Under the pieces are notes generated by a model. The model ran no database searches and was not told the origin of the DNA. It saw only the letters and a list, made by a program, of their open reading frames with translations. Made by a program: the position numbers and the translations under genes. Shown here one piece after another: positions 35,198-44,939 of a stretch of DNA of 60,611 bases. This DNA comes from Rhizobium sp. Q54 (lineage in GTDB: Bacteria; Pseudomonadota; Alphaproteobacteria; Rhizobiales; Aestuariivirgaceae). Position 1 is the first letter of the stretch. Each line of letters starts with the position of its first letter. The DNA lies in contig CAMDBX010000016.1 in the NCBI GenBank assembly GCA_945889445.1, forward strand, positions 1-60,611, read 5' to 3'.

Positions 35198-35893
35198 ATG
35201 CGCCGCAAGCTCGTTCTCACCCCCGACCTTGTGTCGCGCGTCGAGCGCAAGATCCCGCAGGACCACCTTCCCCCCGACCCTGACCGCGTGCCCATGGCGG
35301 ACGCGGACTACGCCGAGGCCGTCACCCATATTGTCGCCAAACACGGACCAGGTCCGATCTGGGTCTTCGCCTATGGTTCGCTGCTGTGGAACCAGGGGTT
35401 CGACTTTAACGAGCGTCGGCCTGCGACCTTACGGGGCTGGCACCGCGCCTTCTGCATACAGCTGTCACGCTTCAGGGGTTCGCCCGAGCAGCCCGGCCTG
35501 ATGCTCGGGCTCGACAATGGCGGCTCCTGCAAGGGCGAGGTGTTCCGCATCGATGAGGCTTCGGCATCTGTCCAGCTCGACAAGCTTTTGCGTCGGGAGG
35601 TGCCCTTCCGCCGCATAGCCAACGCGTGGCGCTGGGTTGACGTCGACATCGCGGGCACTCGCCAGAAGGCGCTCACCTTTTATGCCGGCATGCGGCGGGA
35701 CCGCTTCTACGTGGACCTGCCGATCCATGCCCAGGCCCACATGCTGGCACGTGCCGCCGGTTGGGCCGGATCAGGTGCTGCCTATCTGCACGCCACGGTC
35801 ATGAAGCTGGAGGAGCTGGGCATTCACGACACGTACCTGTGGGAGCTCCAATACCTCGTGGCGGCTGAGATCCGCCAGTTCTCAGGCAAGTGA
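35198..35893 (+). CDS. chaC: Glutathione-specific gamma-glutamylcyclotransferase (ChaC family)
   Basis: This 231-residue ChaC protein cleaves glutathione to 5-oxoproline and Cys-Gly. The family signature VFAYGSLLW lies near residue 56. The catalytic-type Glu is in LLRREVPF, and VMKLEELGIHDTYLW is near the C-terminus. It starts 17 bp after the XRE-cupin stop, so the regulator and glutathione breakdown are probably co-transcribed. That placement suggests a route that releases cysteine from glutathione when sulfur is limiting. Its last 12 bp overlap the dprA 3' end, which is convergent. Confidence 0.9.
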   Translation: MRRKLVLTPDLVSRVERKIPQDHLPPDPDRVPMADADYAEAVTHIVAKHGPGPIWVFAYGSLLWNQGFDFNERRPATLRGWHRAFCIQLSRFRGSPEQPGLMLGLDNGGSCKGEVFRIDEASASVQLDKLLRREVPFRRIANAWRWVDVDIAGTRQKALTFYAGMRRDRFYVDLPIHAQAHMLARAAGWAGSGAAYLHATVMKLEELGIHDTYLWELQYLVAAEIRQFSGK

Positions 35894-36982
35894 AACGGAA
35901 CCATCCGGGTGGCGGGTGATCCGCCCCGCCAGCGCCAGTTCGAGCAGCAAGGCCGAGAGTGTTGCCGCGTCGAAGCCGCTTTCGCGCGCCAGGTCATCTG
36001 TGTCGATAGGATTGGGTGAGAGCAGCTCCAGCAGGTGGCGCATGTCGGCGGCGTCCGGCTGGCGCAAGGGCAGGGGCGGCGGATCCGGCTCGAAGAAGCT
36101 CATCTGGCGGGGGCCTTCGCTGCCAAGCGCCTCCAGCACGTCGCGTGATGACATCAGCAGCGTGGCACCATCGCGGATAAGCCGGTTGGTGCCTTCGCAA
36201 CGCGGGTCGAGCGGCGATCCCGGAACCGCAAAGACGTCGCGGCCCTGTTCGGCGGCGAACCGGGCAGTGATCAGTGAGCCTGAGCGCAATGCCGCCTCCA
36301 CCACGATCAGCGCGCGCGACATGCCGGAGATGATCCGGTTGCGGCGTGGGAAGAAGTCCGCCTTTGGCTCGGTGCCCGGCACCTGCTCCGACACGATCAG
36401 TCCACGCTCGCCGATCGCGGCATGCAGTGCGGCGTTCTCCGGTGGATAAATCACGTCAAGACCTCCTGCCACCACGGCAATGGTACCGCTGTCGAGGGCT
36501 GCATCATGGGCCGCCGTGTCGATGCCGCGCGCAAGGCCGGAGACGATCACGTGTCCCTCCTGGCCGATCTACTGCGCCAGTTGCCGGGAGAACTTTCGCG
36601 CCAGTGCGGAGGCATTGCGGGCGCCCACGATGGCAACGCCGCTGCGGGTAAGGAGGCGTTCATCACCCTTGATGCAAAGCAGCGGTGGCGCGGTATCGGC
36701 CTGCCTGAGCAAGGACGGATATGAGGGCTCGATGCTGCACAGGAAGCGCGCCCCGATCCTTTCCGCATTTGCGATGGCGCGCTCGGCGGCATCACGGCTC
36801 CAGATCCGCGGCGGGCGGTTGAGCCCACCCCTGCGGGTCAGGTCGGGAAGCGCGCGGAGAGCCGCGCCGGCGGTGTGGAAACGTTTGATGAGCTTCTTGA
36901 AGGTGGTGGGCCCGACATTCTCGCTTCTCGAGAGGATCAGCCAGTTGAGGCGTTCCTCGTCCGTGAGCGGGCCACCGCTCAT
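35882..36982 (-). pseudogene. dprA: DNA processing protein DprA, interrupted by an amber codon
   Basis: The frame from MSGGPLTDEERLNWL through GVAIVGARNASALARKFSRQ is a normal DprA N-terminal half. A TAG at 36571-36569 follows LAQ, after which the same frame continues IGQEGHVIVSGLARGIDTAA through the Rossmann fold (FPRRNRIISGMSRALIVVEA) and the C-terminal winged helix (residues about 300-366). The stop falls between two conserved motifs and replaces what is normally Glu, Asp or Gln. DprA loads RecA onto incoming single-stranded DNA in transformation, so loss would probably impair natural transformation. A GTG at 36550 could restart the C-terminal part. A sequencing error at one base is the main alternative. 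Confidence 0.85.
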
Positions 36983-36993
36983 TCAAGTGTCCA

Positions 36994-37596
36994 TCATGCA
37001 GTTGTCGACTTTCCGATGCGCGGTTCCTCGCCCTTGAGGATGCGCGAAATGTTGGCGCGGTGGGTGACGAAGATCGCCGCTCCCATGATCACGGCGGGCA
37101 GGATCAAGTCACCCCGCCCCAGCGCGTAAGCCGCGAAGGGTGACAGGAAGCTCGCCGTGAGGGCGGAGAGCGAGGAGATGCGAAACAGCAGGGCCATGAT
37201 GATCCAGACGGCGAGGAAGATCAGGCCAAGCGGCCAGAACAGCCCGAACAGCACGCCGATATTGGTGGCAACACCCTTGCCGCCCTTGAAACCCAGCCAC
37301 ATGGGGAACAGGTGTCCGAAAAAGGCTGCAAGCCCGCCGAGCGCGCCCGCTTCGGGCCCATAGAGCCAGCCCATCACCAGGGCGGGCACGGCGCCCTTCA
37401 GCGCGTCGAGGATCAGGGTGAGGGCGGCGACCTTCTTGTTTCCCGTGCGCAGCACGTTGGTGGCGCCGATGTTGCCCGAGCCGATGGTCCGGATGTCACC
37501 CAGCCCAGCCGATTTCGTCAGGATCAGCCCGAAGGGGATGGTCCCGCAGAGATAGCCGAACACCAGCGCGATGATCATCTCGAGGCCGGAGCCCAT
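36994..37596 (-). CDS. plsY: Glycerol-3-phosphate acyltransferase PlsY
   Basis: This 200-residue inner-membrane enzyme acylates glycerol 3-phosphate with acyl-phosphate, the first step of phospholipid synthesis. The three PlsY motifs are present: [11 protein letters not shown] near residue 45, [18 protein letters not shown] (about residues 95-110) and a C-terminal [18 protein letters not shown]. Five or so helices are visible. Two adjacent ATGs (37599 and 37596) follow GAGGAA; I prefer 37596 because the spacing is better. It lies between pyrC' and dprA, the conserved alphaproteobacterial order. Confidence 0.94.
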   Translation of the reverse strand: MGSGLEMIIALVFGYLCGTIPFGLILTKSAGLGDIRTIGSGNIGATNVLRTGNKKVAALTLILDALKGAVPALVMGWLYGPEAGALGGLAAFFGHLFPMWLGFKGGKGVATNIGVLFGLFWPLGLIFLAVWIIMALLFRISSLSALTASFLSPFAAYALGRGDLILPAVIMGAAIFVTHRANISRILKGEEPRIGKSTTA

Positions 37597-37618
37597 CATT
37601 TCCTCATGCACGAATTGG

Positions 37619-38935
37619 TCAGCGCGGAGCGTAGGCGAAGACGCTCTCGCCCGCAACGACGGTCTCCACCGCCCGGCCTTCCAGCGTGCGGTGCTCGAAG
37701 GGTGAATTCTTGGCGCGCGAGCGCAGAACATCCTCCTCGACAGTCCACGACATGTTGACGTCGACCAGCACGAAATCGGCAGGCGCACCCGGCGCCAGCC
37801 GCCCGGTTTCGAGCTTCAGGATCTCGGCGGGCTTTGAAGACAGGGCCTCGACCAGCCGCGACAGCGGGACGCCGTCATTGTGATGCAGTCCGATTGCTGC
37901 CGAGAGCATGGTTTCCAGACCGATGGCGCCATAGGCGGCCTCGGCGAAGGGCAGGCGCTTGGTGTCGGCACTTTGCGGGTCGTGGCCCGAGACGATGACG
38001 TCGATGGTGCCGTCCGCGAGCGCTTCCACCAGGGCGCGCCGGTCGTCCTCGGCGCGGAGCGGCGGCGAGAGCTTGAAGAATGTGCGGTAGGCGCCGATGT
38101 CGTTCTCGTTGAGAACCAGATGATGGATCGACACGCCGCAGGTCACGGGCAGGCCCTTCACCTTTGCGGCGCGCATCACCTCCACCGAATTCTGTCCCGA
38201 GATCTGCGAGGCATGGTAGCGGGCACCCGTCATCTCGACGAGGCGCAGGTCGCGCTCCAGCATGATGACCTCGGACATGGCAGGATTGCCGGACAGGCCG
38301 AGACGGCTGGCCGCTTCGCCGGCGTTCATCACGCCTGATGAGAGTGTTGGCTCCTCGACGTGCTGCACCACCAGCATGTCGAAGTCCTTGGCATACATCA
38401 GCGCACGGCGGAACACATTGGCATTGACGAGGGCCCGCGTGCCCTCGGTGATGGCCACGGCACCTGCTTCCTTGAGCAGGCCGATTTCGGTTATCAGTTC
38501 GCCGCCGAGGCCCTTGGTAATCGCCGCCATGGGCGCCACGCGCACCGAGGCGGTGTCGCGCGCGCGCCTGAGGATGAAATCGACAATGGCTGCATCGTCG
38601 ATCACCGGCTGGGTGTTGGGCATGACGATCATGGTGGTCACGCCGCCTGCTGCCGCAGCGCCCGAAGCACTGGCCAGCGTCTCGCGGTATTCGGTGCCGG
38701 GCTCGCCGGTGAACACCCGCATGTCGATCAGGCCAGGAATGAGGGTGAGGCCCTTGCAGTCGGTGACGGTGGCGGAGGCGCCGACGCTGTCCTTCGTCAC
38801 CTTGGGCCCGACGTCGAGAATCCAGCCGTCCTCGATCAGGATGCCGCCCTTGCCATTGAGGCCCTGGGCAGGCGCCACGATGTTGGCGTTCACATAGGCG
38901 CGGCGGCGGGCGCTGTGCTTGGCGGGGTTGATCAT
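37619..38935 (-). CDS. pyrC: Dihydroorotase-like protein, probably non-catalytic (PyrC')
   Basis: This 438-residue amidohydrolase-fold protein of the dihydroorotase type is usually encoded with pyrB. The canonical metal-binding DxHxH is replaced: [14 protein letters not shown] stands where an active enzyme has D-M-H-V-H. The usual second metal-ligand loop is also altered (QHVEEP). Inactive dihydroorotase homologues (PyrC'/PyrX) are known to form structural complexes with aspartate carbamoyltransferase, and I infer the same here. A catalytic dihydroorotase must be encoded elsewhere. It overlaps pyrB by 4 bp and is followed 22 bp later by plsY. Confidence 0.85.
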   Translation of the reverse strand: MINPAKHSARRRAYVNANIVAPAQGLNGKGGILIEDGWILDVGPKVTKDSVGASATVTDCKGLTLIPGLIDMRVFTGEPGTEYRETLASASGAAAAGGVTTMIVMPNTQPVIDDAAIVDFILRRARDTASVRVAPMAAITKGLGGELITEIGLLKEAGAVAITEGTRALVNANVFRRALMYAKDFDMLVVQHVEEPTLSSGVMNAGEAASRLGLSGNPAMSEVIMLERDLRLVEMTGARYHASQISGQNSVEVMRAAKVKGLPVTCGVSIHHLVLNENDIGAYRTFFKLSPPLRAEDDRRALVEALADGTIDVIVSGHDPQSADTKRLPFAEAAYGAIGLETMLSAAIGLHHNDGVPLSRLVEALSSKPAEILKLETGRLAPGAPADFVLVDVNMSWTVEEDVLRSRAKNSPFEHRTLEGRAVETVVAGESVFAYAPR

Positions 38936-39891
38936 GAATTGTCTCCGCCGGGCATGTTGCGGCTCAGGGCGTCGAGCACCGCCATGCGCACGGCGACGCC
39001 CATCTCCACTTGTTCGCGGATCACGGATTGAACGCCGTCGGCAACATCCGAGTCGATCTCGATGCCCCGGTTCATGGGGCCGGGGTGCATCACCATGGCG
39101 TCCGGTTTCGCCAGCCTCAGCTTCTCGGCGTTGAGGCCATAGAAGCGGTAGTATTCGCGGATCGAGGGCACGAAGGCGCCGGTCATGCGCTCAAGCTGCA
39201 GCCGCAGCATCATGACAACGTCGGCGCCCCGCAGGCCGCTGTCCATGCTGCGGTGAACCTCGACGCCGAAATTGGCGATGCCGGAGGGCAGCAGGGTGGA
39301 GGGCGCCACCACGCGCACCTGCGCGCCCAGCTTGTTGAGCAGGTGAATGTTGGAGCGCGCCACGCGCGAATGCAACACGTCGCCGCAGATCGCCACGATG
39401 AGGCCCTCGAACTGGTTCTTGTGGCGGCGGATGGTGAGCGCATCGAGCAGCGCCTGCGTGGGGTGCTCGTGCTGGCCGTCGCCTGCGTTTATGACGGCGC
39501 AGGATACCTTCTGGGCGAGAAGTTCGGCCGCACCCGAGGATTGGTGGCGCACCACCAGGAAGTCGGGCTGCATGGCATTGATGGTCATTGCCGTGTCGAG
39601 CAGCGTCTCGCCCTTGGAGACGGCGGAGTTGGCGACTGCCATGTTCATCACGTCGGCGCCCAGGCGCTTGCCAGCGATCTCGAAGGATGACTGGGTGCGG
39701 GTGGAGGCCTCGAAGAACAGGTTTACCTGTGTCCGGCCCTGAAGCACCAGCTGACGCTTGTCGGTCTGGCGGCTCACCTCGACGTAGCGCGCGGCCAGGT
39801 CGAGGATGCGGATTGCTTCAAGTGATGAGATATCGTCGATGGCCAGCAGGTGCTGGCGCTTGAGGAGCGGCGGGCGGGCATCGCGTGTCAT
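38932..39891 (-). CDS. pyrB: Aspartate carbamoyltransferase catalytic subunit
   Basis: This roughly 319-residue enzyme condenses carbamoyl phosphate and aspartate in pyrimidine synthesis. The carbamoyl-phosphate loop [20 protein letters not shown] (about residues 47-66), the [15 protein letters not shown] motif and the C-terminal HPGPMNRG are intact. The start is uncertain: ATG at 39891 ([10 protein letters not shown]) or at 39912. Neither has a strong Shine-Dalgarno, and I chose 39891 to match usual family length. The TGA stop overlaps the pyrC' start (ATGA). A catalytic/inactive-dihydroorotase pair is expected. Confidence 0.93.
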   Translation of the reverse strand: MTRDARPPLLKRQHLLAIDDISSLEAIRILDLAARYVEVSRQTDKRQLVLQGRTQVNLFFEASTRTQSSFEIAGKRLGADVMNMAVANSAVSKGETLLDTAMTINAMQPDFLVVRHQSSGAAELLAQKVSCAVINAGDGQHEHPTQALLDALTIRRHKNQFEGLIVAICGDVLHSRVARSNIHLLNKLGAQVRVVAPSTLLPSGIANFGVEVHRSMDSGLRGADVVMMLRLQLERMTGAFVPSIREYYRFYGLNAEKLRLAKPDAMVMHPGPMNRGIEIDSDVADGVQSVIREQVEMGVAVRMAVLDALSRNMPGGDNS

Positions 39892-39957
39892 TAAAGCCGG
39901 GTGTGTAAGCATTATCCCGGCGCGCCGCAAGCCTCATCTGGGGGCTTTGCACAAGCC

Positions 39958-40893
39958 TTAAGCGCCAACCCCGGCCAGCCAGAGAATGAGGGGGATGGTG
40001 ACAGCCGCCGCGATCACCTGCACGGTCAGCATGTTGGCCACCATGGGCGCATCGCCCCCCATCTTGCGGGCCAGCACATAGGCCCCGGAGCCGGTGGGCA
40101 CCGCCCCGCACAGCAACGCCACCGCGAAGGCCTCACCATGCACCCCCATCAGCCACAGGGTGGCCGCCATCAGGGCTGGCATGGCGAGCAGCTTCAGCAC
40201 CACGGCCAGCGCCACCGGTGGCCATTCCTTGACCACCGAGCCAATCCGCAGTCCCGCGCCCACGGTGAGGAGCGCAAGGCCCAGCGCCCCCCGCCCGATC
40301 ATGTCCAGCACCTGCAGCCCCATGGCCGGCAGCTCAAGCCCCGAGAGCTGCCAGGCAACCCCGCCAAGCGACGAGAACACGAACGGGTTCTTGAGGATCG
40401 ACAGCAGAAGCGCGCCTGGTGCCACATAGGTTTCGTGCGCGTAGCGGGCCATGACGATGACGCAGAGGATGTTGAGGAGCGGCGTCATCGCCGCCGCACT
40501 CACCGCACCCAGCGACAGCGCCTGCGTTCCGAAGACGAGCGGAATGATGGCGAAGGCAATGAAGGTGTGCCAGCGCGCCGAACCCTGGACCAGCGAGGTG
40601 AACTGCGGTCCGCTGATGCCGAGCCCGGCCATCAGCGGGCGGCTGAACAGCACGAGAAGCCCGATCATCGCGATCACCGAAACCGCCATGGCGCTCGCCA
40701 TCTGCAGCACCGGCACGCCGGCAAAATCGGCGGCTGCGATCTCCTTGAAGATGATGACCGGGAACAGCACGAAATAGCAGACGTGGTCGAGCCCCGCCCA
40801 TTGCTCCGTCGAGATGACCTCGCCCTTCCGCAGGGCGAAACCCACCAGAATGACGATGAACACCGGCAGCAGGGCGAGGAAGATCGTCGTCAT
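39958..40893 (-). CDS. AEC (auxin efflux carrier) family transporter
   Basis: This 311-residue inner-membrane protein has about ten hydrophobic helices in two inverted halves, resembling AEC/BASS-fold exporters (VFIVILVGFALRKGEVIS at the start). Substrates of bacterial AEC proteins include organic acids; no specific substrate can be called. The start at 40893 (MTTIFLALLP) overlaps the ruvX stop (ATGA), indicating translational coupling. A 39-aa insertion-like stretch is not seen, and length is normal. It precedes pyrB on the same strand with a 66-bp gap. Confidence 0.85.
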   Translation of the reverse strand: MTTIFLALLPVFIVILVGFALRKGEVISTEQWAGLDHVCYFVLFPVIIFKEIAAADFAGVPVLQMASAMAVSVIAMIGLLVLFSRPLMAGLGISGPQFTSLVQGSARWHTFIAFAIIPLVFGTQALSLGAVSAAAMTPLLNILCVIVMARYAHETYVAPGALLLSILKNPFVFSSLGGVAWQLSGLELPAMGLQVLDMIGRGALGLALLTVGAGLRIGSVVKEWPPVALAVVLKLLAMPALMAATLWLMGVHGEAFAVALLCGAVPTGSGAYVLARKMGGDAPMVANMLTVQVIAAAVTIPLILWLAGVGA

Positions 40894-41354
40894 CTGAGTG
40901 AATCGAGTGCCGCCTGCAGGATCCACGCGGCGGCCAGCTTGTCGATCACCTCGTCGCGCTTGGCGCGTGAGGCATCCGCCTGGATCAACATGCGCTCCAC
41001 CGCGGCCGTGGACAGGCGTTCATCCCAGAACACCACGGGCGTGGGCGACAGCCTGGCGAAGTTCCGCGCAAAGGAGCGGGTGGACTGGCAGCGCGGCCCC
41101 TCGGTGCCGTCCATGTTGACGGGCAAGCCCAGTATGATGAGCCCGATGTTCTCCGCCGTGATGATTTCGAGAAGTCGCTCGGCATCCTTGGTGAACTTCT
41201 TCCGCGCAATGGTCTCGATCGGTGTGGCGATCATCCGGGTGCGGTCGCTGGTGGCCACCCCGATGGTCTTCGAGCCAAGGTCGAGTGCCATTAGCCGCCT
41301 GTCCGGCGGAATGGCGGCAATGGCTTGGGTCAGGGTGAGGTCGGTGGAGGCCAT
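40890..41354 (-). CDS. ruvX: RuvX/YqgF family Holliday junction resolvase-like protein
   Basis: This 154-residue RNase-H-fold protein is involved in 16S rRNA 5'-end maturation and/or resolution of recombination intermediates. Signature segments are LMALDLGSKTIGVATSD near residue 22, NIGLIILGLPVNMDGTEG, and FWDERLSTAAVERML, with the acidic residues of the active site. The start at 41354 includes about 20 unconserved residues. It is followed by the AEC transporter with a 4-bp overlap. In alphaproteobacteria it often lies near pyrB and gatC, as here. Confidence 0.9.
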   Translation of the reverse strand: MASTDLTLTQAIAAIPPDRRLMALDLGSKTIGVATSDRTRMIATPIETIARKKFTKDAERLLEIITAENIGLIILGLPVNMDGTEGPRCQSTRSFARNFARLSPTPVVFWDERLSTAAVERMLIQADASRAKRDEVIDKLAAAWILQAALDSLR

Positions 41355-41399
41355 GGCTGTCGGTTTAGTGGATTACGACCGACAAGCAAGCTCCCGCGT

Positions 41400-41546
41400 C
41401 CTCTCCCGCTTTAGCGGCAGAGGAGGGGCCCCCAACGCAGTTGGGGTAGGTGAGGGGACGCGCTCTCTGAGCGTGCCCGTCTCCCCTCATCTCCCCGTTG
41501 CGTACGCAACGGGTCCCTTCTTCTCCCGCTCAGGAAGCGGGAGAAG
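41400..41546. repeat. Multi-hairpin intergenic repeat element
   Basis: Nearly all of the ruvX/UPF0173 gap is inverted-repeat DNA. Hairpins include 41430-41446 (CCCCAAC/GTTGGGG); a nested structure at 41451-41490 (TGAGGGG...CCCCTCA with CGCTC/GAGCG inside); a perfect 20-bp palindrome CCCGTTGCGTACGCAACGGG (41494-41513); and 41520-41546 (CTTCTCCCGCT/AGCGGGAGAAG). This looks like a dispersed rhizobial-type palindromic element, non-coding and transcribed as structured RNA if read through. No copy of the whole unit occurs elsewhere in the window. Confidence 0.65.
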
Positions 41547-41628
41547 ACGAATGGGCATGCACGGCAACCATCACCTTGCCATTCCCGGACCGGCGGAGGA
41601 TACATCCACCATCCCAAGGAGTGCCCAG

Positions 41629-42336
41629 ATGAAGATCACCTATCACGGCCATTCGGCCTTCCGGATCGAGACCGGCGACGCCGTCATCCTCGTCGACCCG
41701 TTCTTCACCGGCAACCCGGCCGCCACGGTGGGTTGGCAGGAGGCCAGCACGGGCCTGACGCACCTGCTTCTCACCCATGGCCACGGCGACCATGTGGGTG
41801 ACTCGCTCGAGATCCTGAAGACCACGGGTGCCACACTCGTTTCCAATTTCGAAGTCTGCTCCTGGCTCAACGGCAAGGGCGCAGAAAAATACAGTCCGGG
41901 CAACCACGGCGGCCGCATCAGCTTCGACGACTTCGACGTGATCTTCACCAATGCCTGGCACTCGTCCTCCGACATGGTGGCGGGTCAGCCCGTCTACCTC
42001 GGCAACCCTGCGGGGTTCGTGATCGAACCGAAGAAGGAGCATGGCAACACGCTCTACATCGCTGGCGACACCGGCTTGTCCTACGACATGAAGCTGATTC
42101 AGGAGCTCTACCGCCCTGAAATCGGCATCCTGCCGATCGGCGACCGCTTCACCATGGGCGGCGACCAGGCGGCCTATGCTTGCCGTCATTTCTTCGATTT
42201 CAAGACCGTCATTCCCTGCCACTTCGCCTCCTTCAAGGGCTATGTTGATGATGACGCCTCCAAGTTCCTCAAGGCCATGGGCCCGGACGCCGCCAAGGTT
42301 CGCGTGATGACGTCCTGCGAAACGATGACATTCTGA
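41629..42336 (+). CDS. UPF0173 metal-dependent hydrolase
   Basis: This 235-residue metallo-beta-lactamase-fold protein has the metal motif HGHGDHVGD (about residues 48-56) and a further Asp in IAGDTGLSYDM. A C-terminal IPCHFASF histidine is the last ligand candidate. The family is widespread and of unknown substrate. The start has AAGGAG nine bases upstream. The stop overlaps the next gene's ATG by one base (TGATG), suggesting coupling. It lies just before gatC in other alphaproteobacteria too. Confidence 0.9.
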   Translation: MKITYHGHSAFRIETGDAVILVDPFFTGNPAATVGWQEASTGLTHLLLTHGHGDHVGDSLEILKTTGATLVSNFEVCSWLNGKGAEKYSPGNHGGRISFDDFDVIFTNAWHSSSDMVAGQPVYLGNPAGFVIEPKKEHGNTLYIAGDTGLSYDMKLIQELYRPEIGILPIGDRFTMGGDQAAYACRHFFDFKTVIPCHFASFKGYVDDDASKFLKAMGPDAAKVRVMTSCETMTF

Positions 42337-43031
42337 TGGCAAAGAAACCCGAACGTCCGGTGGGGCGGGTGGTCGACCCGCTGCCATCCGGCTCCAAGCC
42401 CGACATGCGCCCGCTGCACGGCCGCTGGGTGGTGCTGGAACCGGTTTTCGCCGCAGCCCACGCCAAGGACCTCTACGACAGCTTCAAGGACAGTGACCCC
42501 GAGGGCGATGTCTGGACATACATGCCATATGGCCCATGGCAATCCTTCGAGCAGTTCGAGGCTTGGGTGAAGGATCGCGCAACCTCGCGCGACCCGTGGT
42601 TCTATGCCTTCATCAACCGCGCCACCGGCAAGGCCGTTGGCATGGGGGCCTTCATGCGGTCCGACGCGCCCAACGGGGTGATCGAGATCGGCCACATCTG
42701 GATGTCGCCCGGCCTGCAGCAGACCAGAGAGGCCACCGAGGTAATCTTCCTGATGATCCGCCACTGCTTCGATGACCTGGGCGTCCGACGGCTCGAATGG
42801 AAGTGCGACGCCCTCAACGCCCCCTCGCGCAAGGCGGCGGAACGCTTCGGTTTCACGTTCGAGGGTGTTTTCCGCCAGCACCTGATCGTCAAGGGTCGGA
42901 ACCGCGATACCGCTTGGTTCGCCATTCTGGACAAGGACTGGCAGCTCATCCGGGCGGGGTTCGAGCGCTGGCTGGACCTCAGGAACTTCGATGAAAAGGG
43001 CCGCCAGAAAGCCAAGTTGCAGGTGGCTTGA
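42336..43031 (+). CDS. GNAT family N-acetyltransferase (RimJ/RimL-like)
   Basis: This 231-residue acetyltransferase (GNAT fold) is of the RimJ/RimL type. The acetyl-CoA-binding region is around [20 protein letters not shown], and [20 protein letters not shown] is a family hallmark, followed by [20 protein letters not shown]. The substrate is unknown; it may be a protein N-terminus or a small amine. It is coupled to the UPF0173 gene by a one-base overlap and is 48 bp upstream of gatC. Start and length agree with homologues of this type. Confidence 0.9.
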   Translation: MAKKPERPVGRVVDPLPSGSKPDMRPLHGRWVVLEPVFAAAHAKDLYDSFKDSDPEGDVWTYMPYGPWQSFEQFEAWVKDRATSRDPWFYAFINRATGKAVGMGAFMRSDAPNGVIEIGHIWMSPGLQQTREATEVIFLMIRHCFDDLGVRRLEWKCDALNAPSRKAAERFGFTFEGVFRQHLIVKGRNRDTAWFAILDKDWQLIRAGFERWLDLRNFDEKGRQKAKLQVA

Positions 43032-43078
43032 GCGGGTGCTATTCCGCCCCACGAGAGAGTTCCCAAGGGTTTGATTTC

Positions 43079-43366
43079 ATGTCGGTCGATCAGAAAACCG
43101 TGAAGCGTGTGGCGCGCCTGGCGCGCCTCAAGGTGAAGGAAGAGGACGTGCCGCGCCTGGCCGGCGAACTCAACGCCATCCTCGGCTTCATCGAGCAGCT
43201 GAACGAGGTCGACGTGGCCAATGTGGAGCCCATGACCTCGGTGGTCACCATGAAGATGAAGATGCGGAACGACGTGGTGACCGACGGTCATTACCCGCAG
43301 AAGATCGTCGCCAACGCGCCAGCGCAAGATGATGAGTTCTTCATGGTCCCGAAGGTGGTGGAGTAA
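43079..43366 (+). CDS. gatC: Asp/Glu-tRNA amidotransferase subunit GatC
   Basis: This 95-residue subunit helps assemble the GatCAB amidotransferase that converts Glu-tRNA-Gln and Asp-tRNA-Asn to the amidated forms. The typical [19 protein letters not shown] start, the [20 protein letters not shown] middle and the C-terminal VPKVVE are present. The start at 43079 follows GGGTTTGATTTC. gatA begins 6 bp after the stop. The GatC call is secure from sequence and from the next gene. Confidence 0.95.
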   Translation: MSVDQKTVKRVARLARLKVKEEDVPRLAGELNAILGFIEQLNEVDVANVEPMTSVVTMKMKMRNDVVTDGHYPQKIVANAPAQDDEFFMVPKVVE

Positions 43367-43371
43367 CCGTC

Positions 43372-44838
43372 ATGAGCAACCTCACCGCCCTTACCATCGC
43401 GGCCGCCCGCGACGGCCTCAAGAAGAAGCAGTTCACCGCGCTTGAGCTTACGGATGCCTATCTCGCCGCCATGGAGAAGGCCCGCGTGCTCAACGCCTAT
43501 ATTGTCGAGACGCCGGAAAAGGCGCGCGACATGGCCAAGGCCTCGGACGCGCGGCTGGCCGCCGGGCAGGGCGGTGCGCTGGAAGGCATTCCGCTCGGCA
43601 TCAAAGACCTCTTCGCCACCGAAGGCGTGCACACCCAGGCCTGCAGCCACGTGCTCGACGGCTTCAAGCCGCAATATGAATCCACCGTCAGCGCCAACCT
43701 GTGGCGCGATGGTGCGGTGATGCTCGGCAAGCTCAACATGGACGAGTTCGCCATGGGCTCGTCCAACGAGACGAGCTACTACGGCAACGTCATCAATCCG
43801 TGGAAGCGCACGAACTCCAACGCGGCCCTCGTGCCGGGCGGTTCCTCGGGCGGTTCCGCCGCTGCCGTTGCAGCGCACATCTGTGCTGCCGCCACGGCCA
43901 CAGACACCGGCGGCTCGATCCGCCAGCCCGCCGCATTCACCGGCACGGTCGGCATCAAGCCGACCTATGGCCGCTGCTCGCGCTGGGGCATCGTTGCCTT
44001 CGCTTCGTCGCTCGATCAGGCAGGCCCCATCGCACGCGACGTGCGCGATGCCGCAATCATGCTGAAGTCGATGGCGAGCGTCGACCCCAAGGACGCCACT
44101 TCGGTCGACCTTCCCGTACCCGATTACGAAGCCGCCATCGGCCGCCCGATCAAGGGTCTGCGCGTCGGCATCCCGAAGGAATACCGCGTCGACGGCATGC
44201 CGGCCGAGATCGACGCGCTGTGGAGCAAGGGGGCGGAGTGGCTGAAGGCTCAAGGAGCCGAGATCGTCGAGATCTCACTCCCTCACACCAAATATGCGCT
44301 GCCAGCCTATTACATCGTGGCGCCCGCCGAGGCTTCATCCAACCTCGCGCGCTATGACGGCGTGCGCTACGGCCTGCGCGTTCCGGGCGACGACATCGTC
44401 GACATGTACGAGAAATCCCGCGCCGCCGGCTTTGGCCGCGAGGTGCAGCGCCGCATCCTGATCGGCACCTATGTGCTATCGGCTGGCTACTACGATGCCT
44501 ATTATGTCCGCGCCCAGAAGGTCCGCACACTGATCAAGAACGACTTCGACAAGGCCTGGGACAAGGTGGACGTGGTGCTGACCCCGGCCACGCCCAGCCC
44601 CGCCTTCGCGCCGGGCGAGATCACCGATCCCGTCCAGATGTACCTGAACGACATCTTCACCGTCACGGTGAACATGGCAGGCCTTCCCGGCATCGCCGTG
44701 CCCGCCGGCCTCTCCGCCGACGGCCTACCGCTGGGGCTTCAGCTCATCGGCAAGCCCTTCGGCGAGGAGACCCTGTTCCAGGCCGCCGCCGCCATTGAAG
44801 CCGCGGCAGGGGGCTACACCGCGCCGCAGTGGTGGTGA
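43372..44838 (+). CDS. gatA: Asp/Glu-tRNA amidotransferase subunit GatA
   Basis: This 488-residue amidase subunit hydrolyses glutamine and channels ammonia to GatB. The amidase catalytic triad is visible: Lys78 in [14 protein letters not shown], the cis-Ser in [13 protein letters not shown] (about residue 158) and the nucleophile Ser in [14 protein letters not shown]. Length is normal. gatB is not next to it and must be elsewhere, as in many alphaproteobacteria. A strong terminator (44889-44914) on the other strand lies just beyond the convergent peroxiredoxin gene. Confidence 0.96.
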   Translation: MSNLTALTIAAARDGLKKKQFTALELTDAYLAAMEKARVLNAYIVETPEKARDMAKASDARLAAGQGGALEGIPLGIKDLFATEGVHTQACSHVLDGFKPQYESTVSANLWRDGAVMLGKLNMDEFAMGSSNETSYYGNVINPWKRTNSNAALVPGGSSGGSAAAVAAHICAAATATDTGGSIRQPAAFTGTVGIKPTYGRCSRWGIVAFASSLDQAGPIARDVRDAAIMLKSMASVDPKDATSVDLPVPDYEAAIGRPIKGLRVGIPKEYRVDGMPAEIDALWSKGAEWLKAQGAEIVEISLPHTKYALPAYYIVAPAEASSNLARYDGVRYGLRVPGDDIVDMYEKSRAAGFGREVQRRILIGTYVLSAGYYDAYYVRAQKVRTLIKNDFDKAWDKVDVVLTPATPSPAFAPGEITDPVQMYLNDIFTVTVNMAGLPGIAVPAGLSADGLPLGLQLIGKPFGEETLFQAAAAIEAAAGGYTAPQWW

Positions 44839-44888
44839 GGCTTACGCCCGCCAAACACCTGACCCGGCGATCCTTTTTCGCGGCCACC

Positions 44889-44914
44889 AAAAAAAGGCCG
44901 GGACAAGCCCGGCC
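44889..44914 (-). terminator. Intrinsic terminator of the peroxiredoxin gene
   Basis: On the minus strand GGCCGGG pairs with CCCGGCC around a short loop and is followed by a run of seven T. It is 26 bp past the peroxiredoxin stop, a textbook rho-independent terminator. Confidence 0.9.
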
Positions 44915-44939
44915 ACGATGAACGTCGGCGAAATCTGAA

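Noticed and set aside
36569-36571. Recoding of the dprA TAG as pyrrolysine or by suppression
   Set aside because: No pylT/pylS genes or other evidence were seen, and other genes here use TAG as a normal stop (for example argS and dgt). A nonsense mutation or base-call error is simpler.
41400-41546. Possible CRISPR array
   Set aside because: The hairpins differ from each other and there are no regularly spaced direct repeats.
39901-42336. 811-codon plus-strand frame spanning AEC, ruvX and UPF0173
   Set aside because: Only its last 235 residues (the UPF0173 hydrolase) look like a protein. The rest is antisense to pyrB, AEC and ruvX or is hairpin DNA.
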